Below, one piece after another: positions 1-6,044 of a stretch of 7,882 nt of DNA. The stretch covers positions 1 through 7,882 of the forward strand of contig JAQGJO010000301.1 of NCBI GenBank assembly GCA_028290595.1, written 5' to 3'. Numbering within the stretch: position 1 is the stretch's first letter; each line of letters begins with the position of its first letter. This stretch comes from Hyphomicrobiales bacterium (GTDB taxonomy: Bacteria; Pseudomonadota; Alphaproteobacteria; Rhizobiales; Beijerinckiaceae). The notes below the pieces were generated by a model, which ran no database searches, was not told where the DNA came from, and saw only the letters and a list, made by a program, of their open reading frames with translations. A program made the position numbers and the translations under genes.

Positions 1-1
1 C

Positions 2-184
2 CAGGAAACGCCGGAATTCCAGCGCCAGTCGCGGGAATTTCATGCGGCGCTGGAAAAGGCCGGCAAGGACGTCAAGCTGATCGTCGTTGAGGCCGCCAAT
101 CACTTTGAAATCCAGGAAGCCTTCCACAACCCCTACGGGCCCATTGGTCGGCATGCGCTGGCACAAGTGCGGGCGAAGATTTAG
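2..184 (+). CDS. α/β-hydrolase, C-terminal 60 residues (partial)
   Basis: The open frame enters from the left edge and stops at TAG 182-184. The visible part reads QETPEFQRQSREFHAALEKA, then a strand LIVVEAANHFEI and a tail with NPYGPIGRHAL. The ending NHFEI...NPYGP.GR.AL is what I know from esterases of the kynurenine-formamidase/BD-FAE-like α/β-hydrolase group, where the H of NHFE is the catalytic histidine. The nucleophile elbow and acid lie outside the window, so the substrate cannot be judged. The next gene, another α/β-hydrolase, starts 26 nt downstream on the same strand, so the two may be co-transcribed. The fold assignment is fairly secure; the specific enzyme name is not. Confidence 0.75.
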   Translation, partial: QETPEFQRQSREFHAALEKAGKDVKLIVVEAANHFEIQEAFHNPYGPIGRHALAQVRAKI

Positions 185-210
185 GGCGCACGGCGCCGGT
201 TGAACCGCTC

Positions 211-1224
211 ATGGAATTTATCATCACATCGGACAATCCGTGCCCGCCCGGCGGTGTCGTCGCGAGCGTACGCGCCATCGACGGTATGGTCTTGCGCGTC
301 GGCCGCTGGCATCCGGAGGGAAAGACGCGCGGCACCGTGCTGATCTGTCCGGGCCGGGCGGAGTTCATCGAGAAATATTTCGAGGTTGCCGCCGAACTAC
401 TGACGCGGCGGCTGGCGGTGGTGATTTTCGACTGGCGCGGGCAGGGCATGTCCGGCCGCGAACTGGATAATTCACGCAAGGGTCATATCGACGATTTCTC
501 GCTTTATGGCCGCGATCTCGACGCCATTCGCGAACAGGTGCTGGCGCCGTTCTGCCCGGCGCCGTGGTTTTCACTCGGCCATTCCATGGGCGGGGCGGTG
601 CTGATCGAGCAGGCGCGCAATGGCGTCTCGCCGTTCGAGCGCCTGGTCGTCACCGCGCCGATGATCGATATCTACGGGTTGAAATTTCCACGCTTCACGC
701 GCGGACTGGCCAAGGTGCTCGACTTTGTCGGCATGGGCGATGCGTTCATTCCGGGCGGCGGCAGCACGGCGGTGCTGACGCGGCCGTTCAAGGACAATGT
801 GCTGACCTCCGATCCGGCGCGCTATGCGCGCAATGCCGCGATCGTGGCGGCGGCGGGCCATGTCGCCATCGGCGATCCGACGATCGGCTGGATCGACGCC
901 GCTTTTGAACTGATGGGCAAATTTGCCGATCCGGAATATCCGCGCCGGACACTGACGCCGATCCTGGTCATATCCGCTGGCGACGACCGCGTGGTGTCGG
1001 CTGCCGCGGTCGAGCATTTCGGCAACCGGCTGAAGGCCGGCCGGGTGGTAACACTGCCCCATTCGAAGCATGAAATCCTGATGGAGCGCGACAGCATCCG
1101 CGAACAGTTCTGGTCGGCGTTCGACGCGTTCGTTCCCGGCACGCGGGAAGAATATGACGCGCTGGTGATGGCGCAGGACATGATCGAACAGGTCCGCGGC
1201 CCGGTGCATCTGGACGAGTTTTAG
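211..1224 (+). CDS. α/β-hydrolase, lysophospholipase/monoacylglycerol lipase-like (S33 type)
   Basis: A 337-residue protein with no signal peptide, probably cytoplasmic, expected to hydrolyse an ester or lipid. The complete triad is visible: the nucleophile elbow GHSMGG with Ser125, the acid in SAGDDRVV (probably Asp259), and His287 in HSKHE. CPGRAEFIEKY (residues 46-56) is where the oxyanion-hole HG motif normally sits, and FDWRGQGMSGR (73-83) is the typical strand-4 turn. GRAEFIEKY and DWRGQG.S point to the PldB/hydrolase-4 (serine aminopeptidase S33) family. ATG 211 has only a weak ribosome binding site, but residues 1-20 with PCPPGG resemble related proteins as I recall them. It is followed by the repeat-rich non-coding region. 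The physiological substrate is unknown. Confidence 0.9.
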   Translation: MEFIITSDNPCPPGGVVASVRAIDGMVLRVGRWHPEGKTRGTVLICPGRAEFIEKYFEVAAELLTRRLAVVIFDWRGQGMSGRELDNSRKGHIDDFSLYGRDLDAIREQVLAPFCPAPWFSLGHSMGGAVLIEQARNGVSPFERLVVTAPMIDIYGLKFPRFTRGLAKVLDFVGMGDAFIPGGGSTAVLTRPFKDNVLTSDPARYARNAAIVAAAGHVAIGDPTIGWIDAAFELMGKFADPEYPRRTLTPILVISAGDDRVVSAAAVEHFGNRLKAGRVVTLPHSKHEILMERDSIREQFWSAFDAFVPGTREEYDALVMAQDMIEQVRGPVHLDEF

Positions 1225-1275
1225 GCGCGACTGAGTGCTGGCCGATAAGTCAAAGCTGTCCGGCGACATACCAAG

Positions 1276-1327
1276 AGCCCTCATCCTGAGGAGCGTCTGA
1301 AAGACGCGTCTCGAAGGACGGGGGCGT
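1276..1327 (+). repeat. 52-nt palindromic intergenic repeat, left copy
   Basis: This is the left arm of an inverted pair (partner 1435-1486). Its outer 19 nt (AGCCCTCATCCTGAGGAGC) and its other 22 nt (1306-1327) match the partner's reverse complement exactly; only the central 11 nt (GTCTGAAAGAC) differ. The centre forms a small hairpin, GCGTCT-GAA-AGACGC. CTCATCCTGAGGAG is itself nearly palindromic. It resembles a dispersed repeat I associate with Bradyrhizobium and Rhodopseudomonas intergenic regions. It lies about 50 nt after the hydrolase stop. Confidence 0.85.
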
Positions 1328-1341
1328 CAGGCCGCGGCCTG
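1328..1341. repeat. 14-bp perfect palindrome CAGGCCGCGGCCTG
   Basis: A perfect palindrome directly abutting the inner end of the left 52-nt repeat. The rest of the spacer between the two repeats (1342-1434) shows no gene and no clear signal. Confidence 0.6.
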
Positions 1342-1434
1342 CCAATCTGTTCTTTCCGCGCGCCGAGGAAAGCCAATATTCGTCAATGCTTTTAACGTGC
1401 GGCTGTTTGCAACGTCGTTGGTTGATTATCTCAC

Positions 1435-1486
1435 ACGCCCCCGTCCTTCGAGACGCCTGCTGCGCAGGCTCCTCAGGATGAGGGCT
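1435..1486 (-). repeat. 52-nt palindromic intergenic repeat, right (inverted) copy
   Basis: The inverted partner of 1276-1327: same 52-nt length, identical 22-nt and 19-nt ends, different central 11 nt (CTGCTGCGCAG). That centre again folds, as GCCTGC-TGC-GCAGGC, so the hairpin is kept although the bases are replaced. Together the pair could form a large cruciform or a long RNA stem with a 107-nt loop, and might act as a transcription barrier behind the hydrolase gene. Confidence 0.85.
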
Positions 1487-1524
1487 CCTTTGTAAATGCT
1501 ACAAGCCAACTCGTGCAGATCGGA

Positions 1525-1608
1525 ACGCTCTCGGCCTATTGTCTCAGCAAGGCCAGTGCGGCTGCGTGCGTGCGGCAGTCGCCGGCGGTGATGATGATCC
1601 GAGAGCGT
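1525..1608. repeat. 10-bp perfect inverted repeats bounding the hisN relic
   Basis: ACGCTCTCGG (1525-1534) and CCGAGAGCGT (1599-1608) are perfect reverse complements. The left arm abuts the first base of the hisN-like segment (1535). The right arm starts 4 nt after the similarity ends (1594). No counterpart flanks the intact hisN end at 4813. The meaning is unknown: it could be a recombinase recognition structure, a transcript stem, or coincidence. Confidence 0.5.
1535..1594 (-). pseudogene. relic of a hisN-like 3' end (last 19 codons plus stop)
   Basis: Aligned to 4813-4872, the 3' end of the intact hisN, 54 of 60 positions match without gaps and in the same orientation. Read on the minus strand it encodes ITAGDCRTHAAALALLRQ and a TAG stop; the intact gene has IAAGDRRTHEAALALLRQ. 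Three of the six differences are synonymous, so this looks like a diverged allele of a once-coding end rather than a recent copy. Similarity ends upstream of codon 19 from the stop, and no start or body of the gene is present. It lies 28 nt beyond the end of the marR-to-PNPOx block, so block plus relic has the layout of an insertion at the 3' end of hisN. Confidence 0.75.
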
Positions 1609-1621
1609 GCTGCTTTTGCGT

Positions 1622-2062
1622 TTAACCCCTTTGCATAACGACGTTCCCGCTTAGCTCCTCGACGCGATCAACATCGATCAATATCGCCACACCCTTGCGG
1701 TCCGGGTCCTTCTCCTGCTCGAGCGGGATCGTCAGCTCCCATGCACGGTCCCGATCCGGCCCGCTTTCAACGATCCTTGCTCGGCCATGGAACCGAAGAG
1801 CACCGCCGCGATAAGGCATTTCGGAAGCCCGCGCTGCATTGCGGTAATAGATCACGACGCGCGGGTTTTCCTGGATATGGTGCTGCGACGAACGATGACT
1901 GCGTTCCCAGTATGATAAAGTTTCCGCGTCGAAGACGGCCACACTCCCCTTGGGGCTTATCTGCGGCTCGCCAGTCGCCGATGCTGTGCCGACAAGACAC
2001 GGAACGCCATCGGCCACCGCATCGTGCAACAGCCGCGCAATCAAATCATCGAGCTTGATCAT
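1622..2062 (-). CDS. pyridoxamine 5'-phosphate oxidase-like flavin protein
   Basis: A 146-residue protein of the PNPOx-like FMN-binding split-barrel family. Visible hallmarks are the β-hairpin GEPQISPKGSV (31-41), the strand TLSYWERSHRSSQHHIQENP (48-67) with its conserved N-P turn before VVIYYRN (69-75), and GALRFHGRARIVE in the second half. Length and pattern fit the small stand-alone members, which bind FMN or a related cofactor and have diverse or unknown substrates; it is not clearly the vitamin B6 enzyme PdxH. Its ATG overlaps the TGA of the preceding Bug gene (ATGA, 2059-2062), so it is very probably translationally coupled. It is last in the operon. A role as oxidoreductase for an aromatic or its product is inference. 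Confidence 0.85.
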   Translation of the reverse strand: MIKLDDLIARLLHDAVADGVPCLVGTASATGEPQISPKGSVAVFDAETLSYWERSHRSSQHHIQENPRVVIYYRNAARASEMPYRGGALRFHGRARIVESGPDRDRAWELTIPLEQEKDPDRKGVAILIDVDRVEELSGNVVMQRG

Positions 2063-3024
2063 GTTTTCGCCTTTGCATTTTTAAGGACGTTCGCCCACTT
2101 ATCGGACTCGGTGCGGAGGTAAGCACCAACCTCAGCGGGTTTAAGTCTCTCCGTTTGTGAGATGCCCTGTTTCGAATAGCTCTCCATGACGTCGGGAGAA
2201 GCATTGGCTTTCGCGATCTCTTCATTGATTTTGATAATAAGCGTCTCCGGCGTTCCAGCCGGCGCCAGCAAGCACAGCCATCCATCGACGTCGAAGCCCT
2301 GAAGTCCCGACTCGGACACAGTTGGCAGATTCGGCATCAGGTTTGTTCGGGTCGGACTCGATATCGCAATGGCTTTGAGAGAGCCTACGGCCGTGAGTTG
2401 TCCTACTGCCGAAACCGCGCCGAACGCCATCTGCACGCGGCCGGCCATGAGATCCGGGATTGCCGCTCCGATGCCGGTGTACGGGACAAAGGTTATGTCC
2501 GTTTTCGCCATTTGCACAAATAATTCGGCCGCGAGGTGGCCGGGCGTACCCACCGGTGCAATCGCAAAATTGATGCTCGCGGGATCTTTTCGGGCGAGTG
2601 CTATGATGTCGGCGACGGTTGCCGCCGGCACATTGGGCGCGGTCACTAGCACCATCCTCGTTCCGGCAATGATTGCCGTCGGGATGAAATCCCGTTCGTA
2701 ATCAAAGCCTGGATCGGGAAGAAGAAACTTATTGACCGCATGATTGTTCCCGGTCACCAAAAGAGTGTAGCCATCGGGCTCTGATGTGGCCACGGCCTTG
2801 GCTGCGATGTTGCCGCCTGCGCCTGGCCGGTTTTCAACCACAACACCCTGCTTCAAATTTGTCGCCAGTTGGCGCGCCAGAATTCTGGCCCCGATATCGG
2901 GCAATCCGCCGGGAGAGATGCCCACCAGCAGGCGCACTGGGCGTGCAGGCCATTCCTGGCTCCAGGCTGATGATGTCGCAACTATGATGCCCAACGCGAG
3001 CGCTAAGGCTTTCTTGCGTCCCAT
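2059..3024 (-). CDS. Bug/TctC-family periplasmic solute-binding protein
   Basis: A 321-residue tripartite tricarboxylate transporter (TTT) receptor. It starts with a Sec signal peptide: MGRKK, a hydrophobic stretch (6-17), and AWS before a likely cut near residue 22, followed by EWPARPVRLLVG. Family marks are SPGGLPDIGAR (37-47, the ligand-contacting first loop with Asp43), ENRPGAGGNIAAK, DGYTLL, and the C-terminal APAGTPETLI helix start. Bug proteins bind carboxylates, including aromatic acids, in the periplasm. No membrane subunits TctA/TctB are in the window, as is common for orphan Bug genes. GGGAGG lies 7 nt before the ATG. It is 130 nt downstream of the dioxygenase gene and overlaps the PNPOx gene by 4 nt. 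The ligand is inferred only from the neighbouring ring-cleavage enzyme. Confidence 0.93.
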   Translation of the reverse strand: MGRKKALALALGIIVATSSAWSQEWPARPVRLLVGISPGGLPDIGARILARQLATNLKQGVVVENRPGAGGNIAAKAVATSEPDGYTLLVTGNNHAVNKFLLPDPGFDYERDFIPTAIIAGTRMVLVTAPNVPAATVADIIALARKDPASINFAIAPVGTPGHLAAELFVQMAKTDITFVPYTGIGAAIPDLMAGRVQMAFGAVSAVGQLTAVGSLKAIAISSPTRTNLMPNLPTVSESGLQGFDVDGWLCLLAPAGTPETLIIKINEEIAKANASPDVMESYSKQGISQTERLKPAEVGAYLRTESDKWANVLKNAKAKT

Positions 3025-3026
3025 AT

Positions 3027-3036
3027 GTTTCCTCCC
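3027..3036 (-). promoter_or_regulatory. ribosome binding site of the Bug gene, complementary to the small RNAs
   Basis: On the minus strand GGGAGGAAAC precedes the ATG by 2 nt, with the GGGAGG core 7 nt from the start. All ten bases are Watson-Crick complementary to GUUUCCUCCC in the two small RNAs at 6127-6220 and 6347-6437. Confidence 0.7.
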
Positions 3037-3044
3037 GTTTGCTT

Positions 3045-3056
3045 GAATTCGAATTC
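3045..3056. repeat. 12-bp perfect palindrome (two adjoining GAATTC)
   Basis: GAATTCGAATTC lies 20 nt upstream of the Bug start, in the 130-nt gap (3025-3154) between the dioxygenase and Bug genes. It could be a regulator site, but it does not match the palindrome after marR, and a chance AT-rich palindrome is possible. The remainder of the gap shows no recognisable gene. Confidence 0.35.
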
Positions 3057-3154
3057 TTATTCGTTCGGCACAAACGTGCGGCTACCTGTGCCAATGCATA
3101 TGGCGATGTCTTCGATGCTGACGCTTCGGGCTTGGAGACCTCCGTCGGCGGATG

Positions 3155-4114
3155 CTATTTCTGCTCGACGTGCAGAAGGCCCAGCTTGTCCAACATTCCA
3201 GCATTGGACACTTTGATGAGGAACGCCTCAGCGGACGTTGCTACGTGATCGGCCCATTGCCAATTCGGGAGGGTGAATATGTCATTGGCCGACCACGTGA
3301 TCTCTCGATCGCCCACACGACTGACGCCATGCCCGCTGCGCACATAAACCAGCGTCGATGCGGTGCTGCGCGTGGTAGCAGTCCGCCGCGCTCGTGAAAT
3401 CATGCACGCGCCGGCGTCGATCGTTGGGAGAATCTCACCATTGGTATCCGGATTGACGTAGCGAATCTCGCGGCTGCCGTCGGCACGTTGTGGCGCATCA
3501 TCAAGCTGCTGCCGCGTCTCGGCCCATGGATACCTGAGCTTTGACAGACGGGGGACAGGCATATTCGTCCACCGCTCGGGCTCTAATCCCCCTTCGGTAG
3601 CAGGATGTTCGAAAAACACTTCGTCCCACGCGGCTACGAGCGGAACGTCCAGCACGTCGATCCACATGGCACGCCTGGACGTTTCATTGAAATGTCCGTG
3701 CCATGACCAGGCCGGCGTCAATATGAGATCGCCGGCCGACATCGGACACTGGACATCGTTGACAGTTGTCACGCCGCCGTCTTGATCCGTTATCAAGCGA
3801 ATGGCCGCGATCGAATGCCGGTGCGGAGGCGCGGTTTCGCTTGGATTGAGGATTTGCAATGCGGCGCTGAGAGTGCCGGTTGTTCCAAGGCGTCCGCCAA
3901 ATCCAGGATTGGCGAAAACGAGGACCCTGCGCTCGGCTTCTTCCCCGCTGACAGCGTCACCGACGATCTGTGCCAGTTCCTGAAGGTTCTGCCACCGCCA
4001 ATGGCATACCGGTTCAGCCGCGCGAGGCTCGTGGGATATCGCTGCTCCGGCGTGCAACCAAAGAGGCAGCACTTCGGCATCTTTGAAGCGCTGCTCGAGA
4101 GTGATGTCGTCCAT
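3155..4114 (-). CDS. gentisate 1,2-dioxygenase-like bicupin ring-cleavage enzyme
   Basis: A 319-residue protein (320 if the preceding ATG at 4117 is used) of the gentisate/salicylate/1-hydroxy-2-naphthoate dioxygenase family, which open hydroxylated aromatic acids with O2 at an Fe(II) centre. The first cupin carries SETAPPHRHSIAAIRLI and GDLILTPAWSWHGH. In the 320-residue numbering the metal ligands are His99, His101 and His140, with the same spacing as the triad I recall for salicylate 1,2-dioxygenase (119/121/160). A second cupin follows (YVRSGHGVSRVGD, NWQWADH). The protein is about 20-40 residues shorter at the N-terminus than usual. The second of two adjacent ATGs is chosen because GGGGAGG is 5 nt from it but only 2 nt from the first. 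The exact substrate is not determinable. Confidence 0.87.
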   Translation of the reverse strand: MDDITLEQRFKDAEVLPLWLHAGAAISHEPRAAEPVCHWRWQNLQELAQIVGDAVSGEEAERRVLVFANPGFGGRLGTTGTLSAALQILNPSETAPPHRHSIAAIRLITDQDGGVTTVNDVQCPMSAGDLILTPAWSWHGHFNETSRRAMWIDVLDVPLVAAWDEVFFEHPATEGGLEPERWTNMPVPRLSKLRYPWAETRQQLDDAPQRADGSREIRYVNPDTNGEILPTIDAGACMISRARRTATTRSTASTLVYVRSGHGVSRVGDREITWSANDIFTLPNWQWADHVATSAEAFLIKVSNAGMLDKLGLLHVEQK

Positions 4115-4116
4115 CA

Positions 4117-4126
4117 TTTCCTCCCC
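4117..4126 (-). promoter_or_regulatory. ribosome binding site of the dioxygenase gene
   Basis: GGGGAGGAAATGATG on the minus strand holds a strong Shine-Dalgarno that decides for the second ATG (4112-4114). GGGAGGAAA is complementary to UUUCCUCCC of the small RNAs. Flanking G·U pairs extend the possible duplex to 12 positions, reaching into the first ATG. Confidence 0.65.
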
Positions 4127-4146
4127 TGACTTCTAACATTGCAAGA

Positions 4147-4175
4147 AGCCTAGGAGCGGAGCATTTACTTGTCAA
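4147..4175 (-). promoter_or_regulatory. housekeeping-type promoter for the dioxygenase-Bug-PNPOx operon
   Basis: On the minus strand a perfect -35 TTGACA (4170-4175) is followed after exactly 17 nt by TAGGCT (4147-4152), a 3/6 match to the -10 consensus that keeps the key T, A and final T. Transcription would start near 4140, giving a leader of about 25 nt before the dioxygenase start. It lies just beyond the marR stop, so the catabolic genes have their own promoter. Confidence 0.6.
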
Positions 4176-4181
4176 GACAAG
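4168..4181. promoter_or_regulatory. palindromic candidate operator overlapping the -35 box
   Basis: CTTGTC-AA-GACAAG is a perfect two-arm palindrome, 4 nt after the marR stop codon, overlapping the TTGACA -35 box. Size and symmetry suit a dimeric MarR repressor, and occupancy would block RNA polymerase. No second copy was seen in front of marR, so autoregulation is not evident. Confidence 0.55.
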
Positions 4182-4185
4182 CATC

Positions 4186-4707
4186 TTACCAATCCGGCGA
4201 CAATCCCTTTTTGAGGGAACCAATCATTTTCTTGAGAGCTTCGCGCAAGGCGGCCACTTCGCTCTCGGACAGTTCCTCTACTGCCACGGCCGTGAGGCCA
4301 AGCGCTTCGGGAACGAGTTTGTCGCGCAATAAACGGGCCTTCCCGGTCAAAAAAATCTTTCTTTGCCGTTTATCTCCGGGGTCGGAACCGCGCGAAATCA
4401 GCCCTTCAGCCTCCATGCGGTTTAGCGTGCGCGTCGTTGTCCCTTCTTCCTTCGAAAGACGCCGGCTCAGTTCGCGCTGACTTATCCCTTCCTCGGCCCA
4501 GAGAGCCATAAGGAACGGCCATTGTCCGAAAGAGGCACCATGTGGTTGAAGCCGTGCGTTGAGCGATCGGTCCATAAATCGCGACGCGACCGCGATCAGG
4601 AAGCCCACCGACTCCTCGATCACCAATGTCGTTTGACCAGACGACACCGGCTCATTTCCAAGATCATCGTACGTCCTGACGACTATTGTTTTCGGTGATT
4701 TGGTCAT
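4186..4707 (-). CDS. MarR-family transcriptional regulator
   Basis: A 173-residue MarR-type winged-helix regulator. The N-terminal dimerisation helix (about 28-54, SVGFLIAVASRFMDRSLNARL) is followed by FGQWPFLMALW. The helix-turn-helix is EEGISQRELSRRLSKEEGTT and its continuation to residue 98, then LNRMEAEGLISRG, the wing SDPGDKRQRKIFLTGKA (108-124) with the conserved D.DKR.R, and a C-terminal dimerisation helix. Such proteins usually repress a neighbouring operon and release DNA when an aromatic or phenolic ligand binds. The gene is directly upstream of the dioxygenase gene on the same strand, with the operator-like palindrome between them. The ribosome binding site is weak (GGATTAAGAC). 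An N-terminal arm of about 27 residues is longer than average. The 105 nt between it and hisN show no clear promoter. Confidence 0.93.
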   Translation of the reverse strand: MTKSPKTIVVRTYDDLGNEPVSSGQTTLVIEESVGFLIAVASRFMDRSLNARLQPHGASFGQWPFLMALWAEEGISQRELSRRLSKEEGTTTRTLNRMEAEGLISRGSDPGDKRQRKIFLTGKARLLRDKLVPEALGLTAVAVEELSESEVAALREALKKMIGSLKKGLSPDW

Positions 4708-4812
4708 GTCTTAATCCATTGGTATTCAAGCCTGAGCCGCCGATCCGCCTCGGGCGATGAGAAGCCTGGATGCGCTAAGCTACAAAGCAGGCCGCAATGG
4801 CAGCAGATAAAA

Positions 4813-4872
4813 CCTACTGCCTCAGCAAGGCCAGTGCGGCTTCGTGCGTGCGGCGGTCACCGGCGGCGATGA
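4813..4872. repeat. right-hand copy of the 60-nt direct repeat (hisN 3' end)
   Basis: This segment contains the stop codon and last 19 codons of hisN. It matches 1535-1594 at 54 of 60 positions in the same orientation, 3278 bp apart. The two copies flank the marR-dioxygenase-Bug-PNPOx block like attL and attR of an element integrated in a gene's 3' end. Confidence 0.7.
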
Positions 4873-5611
4873 CGGCGCCGCCTTTTGTCGCCGGTCCGCC
4901 ATCCCATGTGGTGATGATCCCGCCGGCGCCCTCGACGATCGGGATGAGGGCGACGATGTCGTACGGATTGAGGCCGCTTTCGATGACAAGATCGACATGG
5001 CCGGCGGCGAGCATGCAGTAGGCGTAGCAATCGCCGCCATAGCGCGACAGGCGGACTTGCGTCTCGACAAGTTGAAACGCATCGAGTGTGCCTTCCGCAA
5101 GCAGGGCGGGATGGGTCGTCATCAGCGTGGCAGCGGACAGTGCTTCGCAGGGGCGGACCCGCAGTTTGCGTTCGGCCGGCTGCTGATTGGGGCCGATGCC
5201 GCGCCATAGGGCGCTGGAACCGTCGCCGGAAAAGCGTTCGCGCGTGAACGGCTGATGCATCAGCCCGTAGCAGGCGTTGTCCTTGTGCGTCACCCCAATC
5301 AGCGTGCCCCAGACGGGCATGCCGGAGATGAAGCTCTTGGTGCCGTCGATCGGATCCAGCACCCAGCAATAGTCCGCATCGGGCGCCTGGGAGCCGAATT
5401 CCTCGCCGATGATGCCGTGGGACGGGACGTTTCGCGAGATCATGCGGCGCATGACTTCCTCGCCGGCGCGATCGGCTTCCGTCACCGGGTCGAAGACGCC
5501 GCCACGCGATTTGTCGGCCGCATGCATGGCCGTCCGGAAGAACGGCAGAATGGCTTCGCCGGACAGGCGTGCGAGTTCATCGACGAAAGCTGCGAAATCG
5601 ACCGGTTTCAT
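4814..5611 (-). CDS. hisN: histidinol-phosphatase, inositol monophosphatase family
   Basis: A 265-residue Mg2+-dependent phosphatase, cytoplasmic. Metal-site motifs are all present: GEEFG (Glu70), DPIDGTKSF (Asp86, Ile88 carbonyl, Asp89) and ESGLNPYDIVAL (Asp218), plus DPVTEADR (41-48) near the N-terminus. The alphaproteobacterial HisN branch, which removes phosphate from L-histidinol phosphate in histidine synthesis, is the best fit. Related paralogues are often named inositol monophosphatase or SuhB, so the substrate is not certain. The start at 5611 is chosen because GGAG lies 5 nt before it. The frame stays open 70 codons further up to 5821, but that extension (TNSPATAKYPAAS and onward) has no ribosome binding site and lies outside the domain. 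The 3' end is duplicated at 1535-1594. Confidence 0.88.
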   Translation of the reverse strand: MKPVDFAAFVDELARLSGEAILPFFRTAMHAADKSRGGVFDPVTEADRAGEEVMRRMISRNVPSHGIIGEEFGSQAPDADYCWVLDPIDGTKSFISGMPVWGTLIGVTHKDNACYGLMHQPFTRERFSGDGSSALWRGIGPNQQPAERKLRVRPCEALSAATLMTTHPALLAEGTLDAFQLVETQVRLSRYGGDCYAYCMLAAGHVDLVIESGLNPYDIVALIPIVEGAGGIITTWDGGPATKGGAVIAAGDRRTHEAALALLRQ

Positions 5612-6044
5612 AGGTTCTCCGCTCGGCCTTAATGGCAGTGCCGTGGATGTCAGATTCTGGCAACAGATACACATATCCATGGGTGATGCGCCATGGCAGG
5701 GCGCCAGATCGGGGACTGTTTTGCGGCCACGGTTCGCTGCGATTCTGCTGGCCGCCGGATATTTCGCCGTTGCCGGAGAATTTGTTCGAGTTTTCCCCAG
5801 GTTTGTCAGGTTCCTTGTCATGATGAATTTCCGATTGTACGGCCGGCCGGCGTCGCTTCCTGCAGAAAGATGCCTTCGGTTGGGTCCGGCTCGTCATCAA
5901 TGGCGGGAGAATCGGTCCTGATGCCGCTTATCAATGCGGGTTTGGTGTCCGACGGCTGAAGTTGTCAGCAGTCCTGCTATTTCGTCAGGGAACGCACAAT
6001 CTCCGTTCCGGCAAACTAGTCTGGAAATCAGTCAGTTATAGTGA
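5612..6044. other. non-coding stretch upstream of hisN
   Basis: About 430 nt between the hisN start and the small RNA region. Open frames on both strands cross it, but none has a ribosome binding site, a recognisable domain or a credible start. The hisN promoter must lie here on the minus strand; I found no pair of boxes good enough to place it. Confidence 0.5.

Noticed and set aside
571..1284. Long minus-strand frame opposite the second α/β-hydrolase
   Set aside because: It is a shadow of a GC-rich gene; the plus-strand frame has the full catalytic triad, while the antisense product has no recognisable motif.
3060..3155. Short minus-strand open stretch ending in GTGSRTFVPNE
   Set aside because: It looks slightly protein-like but has no start or ribosome binding site, overlaps nothing recognisable, and is short enough to be chance.
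5612..5821. Upstream extension of hisN to a 335-residue protein
   Set aside because: The frame is open, but the upstream ATG lacks a ribosome binding site, the added residues fit no domain, and GGAG stands 5 nt before the internal ATG at 5611, where the family N-terminus begins.
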